A DNA stretch of 64,000 nucleotides from Brassica napus (taxonomy: Eukaryota > Streptophyta > Magnoliopsida > Brassicales > Brassicaceae). The notes below the pieces were generated by a model. That model was not told the origin of the DNA. It was given only the letters and a program-made list of their open reading frames with translations, and ran no database searches. The translations under genes were made by a program, and so were the position numbers. Below are positions 1 to 10,615 of this stretch, piece after piece (the stretch's first letter is position 1; each line of letters begins with the position of its first letter). Location of the stretch: contig NC_063438.1 of NCBI RefSeq assembly GCF_020379485.1, positions 9,190,335 to 9,254,334 on the forward strand, in the 5' to 3' direction.

Positions 1-400
1 GTAGTCATGTATACACACTCTGGTGTACATGCTCTAGTGTACAAACTATGTTGTAGAAGCTCAAGTGTACACATTCCAGAGTACACGCTCCGGTGCACGT
101 TCCGGTGTACATGCTCAAGTGTACACACTCCGGAATACATGCTCCAGTGTACATAGGGGCGGACCCATCAATAAATTTGATTGGGTTCAAAAAGATTCAA
201 AGGGTTTTTGGTGGTAGTCGAATCCATGTTTTTATGGGGCCAGAAGTCATAATTTACCAACTATGCTACCTAACTTTTGACAATTACATATACAAAAGCA
301 ACATATTATCATTTTTTTGTGGTGTTAGGTGACCCCACTAGTCATACGGTGGGTCCACCCCTGGGTGTACATGCTCGAGAGTACATGCTCCGGAATTTGT
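1..400. repeat. Minisatellite with a ~14-bp unit (CTCCGGTGTACATG-like)
   Basis: Degenerate head-to-tail copies of a 13-14 bp unit containing GTGTACA run from the window edge to about 153 and resume at about 364-400. The interruption is the hAT-like MITE at 154-363. Short open frames across it are artefacts of the repeat. The left end lies outside the window. Confidence 0.75.
154..363. mobile_element. hAT-like MITE inserted in the minisatellite
   Basis: Terminal inverted repeats are TAGGGGCGGACCCA at the left and, reverse-complemented, CAGGGGTGGACCCA at the right. The flanks are AGTGTACA (146-153) and GGTGTACA (364-371), an 8-bp duplication with one mismatch, as expected for hAT elements. At 210 bp with no coding sequence it is non-autonomous. 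The target site is itself the minisatellite unit, so part of the flank match may come from the repeat. Confidence 0.6.
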
Positions 401-1486
401 CTTACATAATACTTGAGAAGATAATATTATTTCCATCTAGTAAACCTACTTATAGAAAAAACTAGTAGTATTCCGGCGCTACGCGCCGGGTTCGTATGTT
501 TTGTTCGAATGTGAAATATTTTTATGCGGCTTAGGGAAATATCATTATTGTAAGAACCTACTAAATCTAAATTCTGCATATATTTTGTCAATTTTGATTT
601 GCCAACTTTTTACTGTTAATTAATTTGAATCTAAAAGAAATATGATTAAAATGAAATCATAGAAAAATGTAAGCTATTCCGCTTGATTTTCATGGGATCG
701 TAGTTCTATTAGTCAGAGCATACCTTGTCAAGGCCAAAGCTGCAGCTTGAACCCCATCAATTTGGTGGATTTAATAAAAAATCTTTGTTTTGATTGTATA
801 TATTATTTTGGTTTCCACCATTTTCTTTTTAATTCTCTTTAACTTATGTTTAGTAGTAAAAAGTTCAGTGTGGTTCATTGTAATATTTTTTATTTGTGAA
901 ATATGAAAGCAATATAAAATTTAAATTTCCTACTTTTTTGTTCTTATGCATTTTTTATTTTATTCTGAAAATTTATATACTTTGAGTTATATTTTATTTT
1001 ATTTTTATTTTATTTTATTTTTATTTTTATTATTGTTTATTTTTTATATTATATATTTTTATTATGTATTAATCTTTAACTATGGTTATTAACCTTTTTC
1101 TTGTTAATTCCTTTAACTTTGATTTTGCTTACCAAATGAACATTTTTTTCATGCGATTCATTTTTTTTAATTGATTTGGATTTTATAAAACATGTTAAGC
1201 AATATTATAAATGAATTTCTCTTCTTTTAGTTTTTATTAGTTTTTATTGATTTCATATTTATTTTATTAAGTATTTTGTCTAAATTTATTATTTTTTAAC
1301 TAAGCTTTTCACCAAGCTCAGATTATGATTGTCATAAAATAATCATTTTTGTTTGTTTTATTTTGTTATTTTTATTTTCGAAACAAAACTAAAATGTTTT
1401 GATTGTGTATTAATATTTAATTATTATTTTCTTTCTCTTTTTATAATTATCTTCTCCACATAGCCAACCTGAGTCAGTAAAAGTAA

Positions 1487-2344
1487 GAGCATGTACAACA
1501 GGGGTTTTTAATAAATCCTAAAGTACAAATCCTTCACTATTAACCATATAATATTAATATTAAACTCATATTGCTTAAGGATCAATCCTTTCCTAAAATT
1601 TTTTTTGCGTGAATCCTTGTTGACGTGGCAGTTGAGTTTTGTCTATCGCGTGAAGGGTTTTTCGTGTTCGTGTCCTTTGTAGTGGAGAGGAGAAAAAAAA
1701 AGTTTGTCTCTGCGATTGGCGATTCGCTCTCTCCGGGTAGGGTTGATGAATCGACGGGTTGTTATATTCTTTCTCCTCTGATTCTTTGGATTTACATAGG
1801 GTTTCATGTGGTTTTCTTCGCAAATTAGGTTACGGAATTGGGGATTAGGGTTTTCAATCGAATCGGGTTTCATCACGATTTATGTTTCAATCGATTTTGG
1901 GTATCTTTCGTTTGTAATAAAGGTTTCAAATCGATAGAGGTATCATTCGATAGGAGTTTAATAGGGTTTTGAATCGGATTAAATTTTGAAAGTCTTATGT
2001 TTAAAAATGATACCAGAAACATATTACCAATTGAAGAATGATTTGATCGAAAATATTTGGAACAAATTTGGTGATGAAAACTAATAATTGTTGTATTTCA
2101 TATTTAATCATGTATTAAATAAATATTTCAATTTAATAAATAAATATTTCAATTTAACATGTTTTGATTTTTTTTTAAAAAATTAAAAATATTTTCAAAT
2201 TTATTATTTTTTTATTCTTAAGGATTCCTAATGAATAACACCATTGGACATAATTATTTGATTAGAATCCTTAATTATTTAGAAAAAAAATATAATATAA
2301 TATACCTAAGGATTCCAATGGTGAGTACACCATTGGAGATGCCC
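1487..2344. mobile_element. PIF/Harbinger-like MITE
   Basis: The left end GAGCATGTACAACAGGGG and the reverse complement of the right end GGGCATCTCCAATGG resemble the common plant GAGCATCTCCAA terminus. TAA flanks both ends (1484-1486 and 2345-2347), the 3-bp target duplication of Harbinger elements. The interior has AAGGATTC motifs in inverted orientation and no transposase. The small open frames at 1593-1876 look accidental. Confidence 0.6.
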
Positions 2345-2899
2345 TAAGTTAATGCAAACTCACGTCTGGTTTTGTATACAACTAAAATAGTAAGGTGTCC
2401 TATATTTGTTGTTTAATCAAAAGAGAAGCTACATCTACTATTCCAAAAATTTATGATGATGAATCAAGTATTGGAAATTAAAAAAATTAAACAATTTTAG
2501 GAATATGTAATAGCTAGAGCCGTAAAAAATTCCTACAGTAATGAGATCAACGTATTTATATATGATATAAGTATATAACCAAGCAAACTAAAAAGACGAC
2601 AATCTATATAATGTAGAAAAATTATTGACTCAAACTTAGCACGTTCAGTGTGGAATTAGTTCTTCACCTATATTAATATTGTCATGGATCTCTATGGTTG
2701 GAGATCTCAGGCTCTGTGGTATCCTTTCGGGTGCTAAAAATGCATCAGGTTGGGCAGGTAGTACTGCTGACTCAGCCATGCTTCCTTCAAAAATTGGAGC
2801 AGTGTTACTTCATGTGGTATTATGTGAACCACTGCTCCCCATCACATGAGAGGGTTAATAGTGAGAGTCACAGCATCCAGAATATCATTTCCAGGGTAG

Positions 2900-3630
2900 T
2901 CACCACCTCCTTGTAAGCAAAGCTTTAATGATGAAGCATTGGTCCGTCAGTTTTCTCAATGTCATCGACTTGGCCAGTGCAGTGGAATTCTACCGTACCG
3001 CCTTTGCGTCCACAGATGAAAAAAAAATAGAATGCATCATATAAGTTTAGAAAACAGAGACGAATAAATGCAGTCTAACTAAGTTAAGAGTACATACCTG
3101 AGGTGGTGAATTCACGACACAGACAATAAACTCCACAATTGTTGCTAACTCAATTTTCTGTACACCGCCATACTTGGAAGGAGTGGAGGAGCTATCAATG
3201 TCAGATCCACAAAACCTTGCAGAATTGTGTTGTACAGGGTATTGGTATAAGTACGCAAGTAGGAAGCAAGTTTTGTCAAAAGTTTTAGTTTGAATATACT
3301 TAGTCTTGTAGAAAGCTCTGGCTGGTTACACTTTCTTGGTAAAAGTAGAAATGTGTTCCGGAGGTTGCATTGAGGAAAAGGCGGCCTGCAATGCTGCGTA
3401 AAGTTAGCATGAAAGCTGTTATGATAATATAACTGGAAATAGACGAATATTAATTTTGGTTTTATGTTCGTTGCAACAAAGACCTTAGGCTCCACAACAC
3501 TACGCACTTATGTCTCATGGAACAGACTAACAATGATATCAAACACACTTACGCACACAGTGGTTGCTCTGCAGAGTTGGTACCAGTTAAAACCAAGTAA
3601 CGTAAAACACCATAACTTAAATCAAAGAAC
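2900..3630 (-). pseudogene. Decayed exon-like sequence carried by the Helitron, possibly RPA/OB-fold related
   Basis: On the - strand a coding-like stretch ending at 3098 reads KIELATIVEFIVCVVNSPPQ and stops at a good donor (CAG|GTATGT). A second stretch after an acceptor reads TVEFHCTGQVDDIEKTDG. The pattern loosely recalls RPA70-like OB-fold proteins often carried by plant Helitrons. The frame is interrupted and the solo LTR splits the surrounding sequence. The family call is a guess from short matches; the orientation does agree with the Helitron. Confidence 0.25.
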
Positions 3631-3892
3631 TGTTTTTAGCAGAGATTTTCAACCTGGAAATTTGTTGGGGTCAAAAACGGTCACGACGGAATTAAAATCC
3701 GAAAAATCCTCGGAAATCGTATTTCCGAAAAAGATAGTAAAAAGAAAGATATAATTTTCGTAAAAAATAATCAATACGAAGTTTTTACGAAGAATTATCC
3801 TTGAAAGCTCGAAATAGACAACTCAAGCTCGATCATGGCAAAACTACCGCGCATGCACGCTATCCGGTCGCTACGTAGCAACCAAGTCCAAG

Positions 3893-4190
3893 CCAAAGCT
3901 CGGTCGCTACGTAGCGACCAAGCGTCCGTTCCGCTCGGTCGCTACGTAGCGACCGAGCTCGAGCCAAGACTCGGTCGCTACGTAGCGACCGAGCCCGAGC
4001 CAAGCTCGGTCGCTACGTAGCGACCGAGTCACGTAGCGACCGAGTCACGTAGCGACCGAGCGTCCGTTCCGCTCGGTCGTTATGTAGTGACCAAGCTCGG
4101 TCACTACGTAGCGACCGAGCGCTCGTCCCGCTCGGTAGCTACGTGGCGACCGAACTCAAGCCACAGTTCGGTCGTTGCGTAGCGACCGGG
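3893..4190. repeat. Palindromic tandem repeats inside the solo LTR
   Basis: About ten copies of CGGTCGCTACGTAGCGACCG are separated by short spacers such as AGCTCGAGCCAAG. Each copy is nearly a perfect palindrome centred on TACGTA and is GC-rich in an AT-rich window. The copies run through in-frame open reading but are not coding. Confidence 0.8.
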
Positions 4191-4612
4191 CTCTTCCGAA
4201 CATCGATACGATATTAGTCCAAACCTTCAAATGCTATCTCCCGATGACCGTAGCGAGTTCAGTCTATGTTTTCCGCTATTCTAAATCATCGATCAAACTT
4301 TGCGGATTAAAAACCGCGGAAAGTTCGTTCTTTATCGAAAGAAATCGTAATAAACGTGTCGAGTCGGAAGACGGCCCATAGGGACCTAAGACACGACTCG
4401 AGGTCCATCCTACGATTTCTTAACCAAAGGCCCGTAAGCCGCAACACGGTTTACGCTTGGTCCATAATGAAGGATAAATGTCAAGTTTTCGCGGATAAAT
4501 ACGGAAGTTTTGAAGATAATTGTGAAGATCGGGAAAAACGGAATATCTCCATTTTTATGCTATGACGGCTTAAGGGCAGAAGAGTAAAAGCGTAAACCAA
4601 CCTTGGAGCTAG

Positions 4613-4620
4613 TATATAAG
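4613..4620 (+). promoter_or_regulatory. TATA-like box of the LTR promoter
   Basis: TATATAAG lies in the right third of the solo LTR, where an LTR promoter is expected, downstream of the palindromic repeats. It is predicted from position and sequence only. Any transcript would run rightward. Confidence 0.4.
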
Positions 4621-6152
4621 GAGTCCTAGGCGAGGAGCATAAAAAGAACTTTTTCAGAGCAAACTTAGCACTTAGAGCAATTTAGGCAATTTTCCGTTTT
4701 TGTTATTTCGAGCTGCGACTCAGTTAGGTTTAGCCGTCTTAGGGTTGCTAGAACTAGGAATCTCGCCGACAGCTCTCGAGCCCAGGCTTATACCTTGTTG
4801 TAAACGCTCATACACAGATTCAGAATAAGATCTACTTTGCTCTCTTTTTTCGATTTCTTATTCTTATCTTTGTTATTCTCGTGTTCTGATTGCTTGACGT
4901 GTGATAATTAGCAGATATCCAGGTCCTCTGGGAAATTAGGGTTTTCTTAGTTTCTTTATTTAAACGGAAATCGACAGTGCGAATTTCGGTTCCCACAAAA
5001 TTTAATTGGTAAACCATTATAAGTTTGAACAGTCTGGTTCTCATTATTAAAGGTGGTTTTGATGCCTTTTATTTTCCCACAAATTGTCTAAAAGAAACAG
5101 TGGAAACAATGGTAGAGAAAGAATGTGTGAGAGAAACAGTGAAATTAATATAGGTAATACTTGAAAAGGATGGAAATAAAATCAGACCTGGAAAAAAAAA
5201 TCTGTGTTGGTGTTGGCCAATACCATAAGGTGTTAGTAATTGCAAAACCCAAAACTCTCCACTGGAATCGGTTTCAGCGACCTCAACAAACACGGTTTGC
5301 TCCGTAAATCTAATAGAAACATGGATTTCTCCAAACCGGAAGTAAGGGTTGCTCCTTCATATGAAATACAAAACATTAAGCTAGATACTTCATTTTTTTA
5401 AGGTGTTGAATAGTTGCACATTAATTGATTCCTGGATTTGTCTATCCTGAGAAGAAAAAAAGAATATAACATTGATATACTGCAAATAAAAATAGGAACC
5501 ATCATAAGCATATCAATACCCATCAGCTCACCTCTTTTCATTACTTTATTGGCTTCCGAGAAACACATAGGCATCTTGCCTGAACTGACTGTTTGTAGCC
5601 GCCTCACTCAAATCAGAGAAATAAAACTGAGAAATTGCCAACTATCGTCCATTAAAAGAGAACATGGGCGATATATTTATAGGTTTTATGAAAGTAAGGG
5701 AATTGCAGGGGGCTCTCAGAAGGTGTAGATATACACAAAATTAAGCTTTAAAATGTGTAATTAAAGAAGCAATGAAGAGGGGTGGTTGTGAGTTTAGTGG
5801 GATAACGTGATTAAAGGTCATAACTACATCGTTACATCGCAGGAGAAAGTGAAAGGGAATCGGTAGGCCTACAGTTTCTAAGAGATGAAAAAGATTATGG
5901 TTAAACCGGGCTACAACTTAAAAGCCTAGTTAAAATTAGTATAACAGTAATATAAAGACAAATTAAACGAAGCCCAAACGAAAATAAATCTATTTTTAAA
6001 CAAAGACAAAACAATAGGCCCAGCCCGCTAGAAATAACAAAAGCATTTGAAATCAGAAAATAATTAACGTGCCACGTGTCAGAAAATGTCCCTCCCTCCT
6101 TGCTGATGTAGACACCTTAAGGAGAGACAAAAGTCTTATTTATTGTATAAGA

Positions 6153-7507
6153 CATGCAATGAACTGCGACGTGTTTCAGCAGTATGGATGCCCGATAAGA
6201 GAATAGTGTTCTGGAGACCCTAGACCAGATAAATTAGAGAAACCATTAAAACTATAAGACTGAAGATAAACAGAGCTCAAGGTTATAGATTGGGCTAGGC
6301 GTAAAATCCAGGACCAATGCAAAATCACCGGTCCGGTTCAGAAATCATCATTTCATTATATTTTCTGATTTTCCATGTATTTTTTTATCTTATCATAAAA
6401 CTTGCCTTAAAAAAAACGAAAAACTTCTAAACTTCTAAACATGATCTTGACAAGTTTGTTTCTGACTATACAATTCACATGGTAGCAAACTCTACTAACT
6501 TTGAACCCTCATTATGCAATAATAATACAAACTAATATGATAAGTGTGTGGTCAAAAACGCATAGATTTTGATTCAGAAATCATATTAAAGTAAATGGAT
6601 AAGCAAACCATCCAGAGGAAAATAAGTTGTGTCTTTGTGATTCTCAGAAGCTTAACAAAATTAGAATCAAAGTTCTTTATTATTTATCTACACAAAAATA
6701 ATAATGCTTTTACGCTTCAGACGTTAAGAACTTGTTTTCACATAAAGACAACAAAAAAACATTCACGGATCCAAAGGGCAAATTGCAAACTTGGCCACGA
6801 CCCATATTGCCAATTTTTTCATGTGATTAAAGCTAAGCGATCAGATCCTCTTTCCATTATTCTTTTTCTCCTTGCTTAAGAATAGGTCTCTCAAGTCTAA
6901 ATTTAGAAACTACAAAGATGAATTATTCCCTATCTTTAAATAACTTCAAATCTGGCTGGTTGAACATGGACATAGGGCGATGAAACAATTCCTCTACTCC
7001 TCTTCTAAATTTCAAATAATTAATATAAATAAATCTTATGGTTATTAAATTGTATAAATATTTTAAAATTAAATTTATCTTAAAATATTTGTGGTTATCT
7101 AATTTTTAGAATCATCCAGTAGAACTAAAATAGGAAATGAAAAAAAAACGACCACAATGGGAGTCTAGCCTAACTCTCTCGTTTGAGTCTCAAATACTTT
7201 TCACTAGTTTTGTAGTCAAGAAGATGAAATAAATTCAATTTTTTTTTACCTTTTAGGTGAAGGGTAAAATTATTACAGAGTCAATCAGACAGATTATCTA
7301 AAACGTTAATCTAAAATGGAATTTTTGTAGTTTGATGGTTATGAGATTTTCATGTTGGTGAGATATCAGATAAACTTCATCTACAGTGAGGTAAAGTCAA
7401 CTTAGTCTCAATGATTATATTCTTTGAATTGTGTAGCTTTTCCCTTGCCCTTTCTACTGGATTCACCAACACAATTTAAAAGTTAACAAGAAGTTTAATG
7501 ATTTAAA
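6153..7507. other. Intergenic, no gene seen
   Basis: AT-rich sequence with no open frame carrying recognisable domains and no clear terminal repeats. It separates the two left-hand Helitrons. Confidence 0.5.
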
Positions 7508-8635
7508 CTAGATTTTGACCCGCCCTTTGAAAGGGCGGGTATATTTTTTGTTTAAAAAAATTTAGTTTTTATAATTTTTTTTGTAATCAAATTTGTGTTA
7601 ATATTAATTTAATTTGATAGAATATATACATAAATTTGGTAAAAATAATTCAATTTTGAATTTATACACAAATATAAAATTTATTTTATTTTAGCAAATC
7701 TATGTATCTATTCTATCAATTAAATTAATATCAAACACAAAATAATAACAAAAAATACAAATATAAAACTAAATTTCACAAAAAAAATTAAAACAAAAAA
7801 TACCCGTCAAAATATAGCTTCTATTAAAAATCCACTTAAACCCGTTAAACTTCATTTTAACATTATGTGTTTTGTTAATTGATGATAAATTTAGTGTATG
7901 TGTAAAACTTTCAGAATTAGAACAAATTAACGTCTCGTCCAATAAATTCTAACTTCTTGAGCTGATATGTAAGTTATGTTGTTGTAGTGTGATAATGATT
8001 TTTTTGAAATATATCAAAGTTAATTATAATCTAAACTTATAATGTAATTGTTGGTGAAAATAGTATTTATTTTATTTAGTAATATTAAGGGTGAGAATAA
8101 AAGTGAAAAATATTTTATATATATAGTACTATTTTATTCTCCATATAAACAAAACTCTTGAAGCTTGAGGTTGTCTTCTCCAATAATTCAGTCGCTTCTG
8201 ATTTTTTTTCCGTTTGATTTACCCATTACACCACCAGCGAGAACCATAAACCCATAATACGACATGAATCCATCCGTCTATCTTCACCTTTCTCTGACCA
8301 TACCAAGAGCTAACTTCACGCAAAGATCAATGTGTTTCGTATTGTAAACATTGATCACAAAACAATACAAATGAGAGATCACGTTTATATTTAGTCGGAC
8401 ATATACTGTCATTTATTTTCATAACCGTGGATTTTAGTTAGTATAACTGAGAACTATGGATCCGAAAATATAGGAATTAAGGAGAGGTTACGATATTAGC
8501 ATATGTGGTTAGTGTTTAAATATAATTAAATACAGTTACATAAAGAAAATAATAAGTGACTGTTTAAATAAATAGTTGGACTCAACTATTATCAATTGGT
8601 CATGTTCCTAATTTAATAGTATTGATTATCAGATT
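7508..8635 (-). mobile_element. Non-autonomous Helitron
   Basis: On the - strand the 3' terminus is a hairpin CCCGCCCTTT/AAAGGGCGGG (about 7521-7540), then GTCAAAAT, CTAG (7508-7511) and a host T. The proposed 5' terminus is TCAATACTATTAAATTAGG, starting at 8635 next to a host A. This head resembles that of the Helitron at 26789 (TCTATTCTATTAAAAC), and both share the CCGCCCTTTGAA hairpin family. About 1.13 kb, no coding capacity. The 3' end is firm, the 5' end moderately so. Confidence 0.6.
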
Positions 8636-9570
8636 CTTAATGGTGATGATTAATCGTTTGTTTCTCACTTGGAGTGATTGGCTTCTCAAGCTTCTTTTGA
8701 GCTCAAACACGGTATCGATCTCCGTTTAAGTCATACCCATTTAAACTTTCATCCAATTAAGATATATCTGTTGTGTCTATATGCATAATACATATGTTAT
8801 CTTTATTCTTATCGGATATGATTGAATCGTTTATGTCGTTATGACAACTTTACTTCAAACTTCCACATATAGGGAACCACAGTAGATTTATGCTAAATGA
8901 AATGGAGTATTATATATTATGTGGATATAATGTTGGGTTTTAGTGTTGCTCTTTTGCTGCTGTTGTTGTTTATGATATTAGCTAAATTGGTACTTTATGT
9001 TTCAATATAAATGATGTTTTAAAGAGTTGTTTTTGTTTCACAGTATAATTTGTAGTCACATATTTAGGTTATTTTAGCATTATCAATGTATAACCAATTG
9101 TATTTTGGAAGAATTCAATTCATTATTTCGGAAGATAGATCATTCATCGCTAGAAAAGTTATTTCATAGCGGCATAAAAAATGCCTATAAAGACCTATGT
9201 TTTAATCAAAATAAATTAATCTTAGATTATATTGTTAGTGCTGATTTTGAGAAAAAGTAAAGACTTTTAACATGTGTGCACTAATGCAAAACCATAATAT
9301 GATCGATTCACTCTCTATCATTAGTCGGATGATATTCCAAATTCAGATCAGACAGCATGGTGTCAGTTCACTCTGTAACACTGAGTGTGTTCCTCCAAAA
9401 ACGGACTTATTTTCGGATAAAATCACCTCTATAAATGGGTTATCCTCGATTAAGTTTATTAATAAATACAATCGGGGCTGTTGACAAGAAAAAAAAATAC
9501 AAAAGGCCTATGAAGAGCCCAACTGGTAGTGGTTATTTCGTAATATCTTACTCATCTGCTCACTCATTCA
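8636..9570. other. Intergenic, no gene seen
   Basis: AT-rich sequence between a Helitron and the MULE upstream of coatomer beta'. A 70-codon open frame at 9272-9484 has no recognisable motif. No repeats or RNA genes were found. Confidence 0.5.
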
Positions 9571-9580
9571 TAATTGTCGA

Positions 9581-10470
9581 GGGAAAATCGCATAAAAAAC
9601 CTTGAAAGTGTCACTTACTAGCACTTTAAACCTTGAACTTTTTTCACTATCACTTTTAACCTTCAAAGTGACATTTTTATCATAAAAAACCTCCAAAGAA
9701 GAAAAATGACCTGCTGAACAGGTTAAAAACAATTTTTTTTTTTCAAAAAATAATTATTTAATTAATAAATAAACAAAAAAATTAATAAAAATCGAAAAAT
9801 TAAACAAAAAACTCATAAATTAAAAAAAGTGAGAAAAATAAATAACGATTTAGAAAATTAAATAAAAAATAACTAAACATTCAAAAATAAATAAGAACAA
9901 ATTAAAATAGAGAAAAAATAATAATAAATTTCAAAAATTCAAAATTCAAAAAGTCTTTTTTTTCATTTCAAATATAATGTCGGAAATTATCATTGGAGAT
10001 ATGCCAAAAACCGTCATTGGAGATATGTCGGAAATAACGGTTTTTGGCATATCTCCAATGATACGGTTTTTGACATATCTCCAATGATAATTTCTGACAT
10101 TATATTTGAAAATGAATGTTGAATTTTCATTTTTTTTTTGAAATTTATGATTTTTTTTATTTTTCTCCATTTTAAATTGATCTTATTTATTTTTTGAATT
10201 TTTTTATTTAATTTTTTAAATATTTATTTATTTTTTGAATTTTTTGAATTCATGAGTTTTTTGTTTAATTTTTCGATTTTTATTAATTGTATTGTTTATT
10301 TTATTAATTAAATAGTTATTTTTTGAAAAAAAAAACTGTTTTTAAGTTGTTCAGCCGGTCATTTTTTTTTTTGGAGGTTTTTTATGATAAAATAAAAGTG
10401 TTAGTGAAAAAAGTTCAAGGTTTAAAGTGCTAGTAAGTGACACTTTCAAGGTTTTTTATGCGATTTTCCC
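9581..10470. mobile_element. Foldback MULE-type element with a 10-bp duplication
   Basis: The inverted repeats begin GGGAAAATCGCATAAAAAAC and extend about 80 bp at each end. The perfect 10-bp direct repeat TAATTGTCGA flanks it (9571-9580 and 10471-10480), as for Mutator-like elements. The interior also has an inverted repeat centred near 10040 (GGAGATATGCCAAAAACCG-like), so most of the 890 bp can fold back. The open frame at 9946-10170 (-) lies in this palindrome and is not credible. Its right end is about 145 bp from the coatomer beta' ATG. Confidence 0.85.
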
Positions 10471-10615
10471 TAATTGTCGAGCAAAAAAAACTGAGAGATT
10501 CCTTTTTATGAACTAGACTAGATAGACGTTGTTCGTCCATCGATCTCCGATTTGCAGATTTAAGCGATTATTCGAGATCCGAAGGGCACAGCTTCCTTCC
10601 GCTTAATCTGTAAAC

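Larger units (their letters stand above)
3663..4997 (+). mobile_element. Solo LTR, probably Ty3/gypsy
   Basis: A 1335-bp block starts TGTTGGGGTC and ends GGTTCCCACA, with the TG...CA ends of an LTR. It is flanked by the perfect 5-bp duplication AAATT (3658-3662 and 4998-5002). No primer-binding site, polypurine tract, gag or pol is attached on either side, so it is a solo LTR left by recombination between two LTRs. The interior has a palindromic repeat block (3893-4190) and a TATA-like box (4613). Assignment to gypsy rests on length and on recollection of similar Brassica LTRs. Confidence 0.8.
462..6152 (-). mobile_element. Probable large Helitron (3' end at 462)
   Basis: Read on the - strand, the left end is a textbook Helitron 3' terminus: a perfect 7-bp-stem hairpin (473-489, CCGGCGC-loop-GCGCCGG), a short AT spacer, CTAG, then a T host base. 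The proposed 5' end near 6152 is on the - strand TCTTATACAATAAATAAGAC, followed by ACATCAGC- and ACACGTGGC-like sequence typical of Brassicaceae Helitron heads. The flanking base there is not the expected one, so the 5' limit is less secure than the 3' limit. A Harbinger-like MITE (1487-2344) and a solo LTR (3663-4997) are nested inside. No Rep/helicase frame was found. Confidence 0.5.

Noticed and set aside
5..332. Open frames rich in MYTGTCTGACTLECVH-like repeats
   Set aside because: They are translations of the minisatellite and MITE, with no conserved domain.
3835..4020. 61-codon open frame with SLRSDQ repeats
   Set aside because: It is the reading of the palindromic repeats in the solo LTR.
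9946..10170. 74-codon open frame on the - strand
   Set aside because: It lies in the palindromic centre of a foldback MULE and repeats itself by inverted symmetry.
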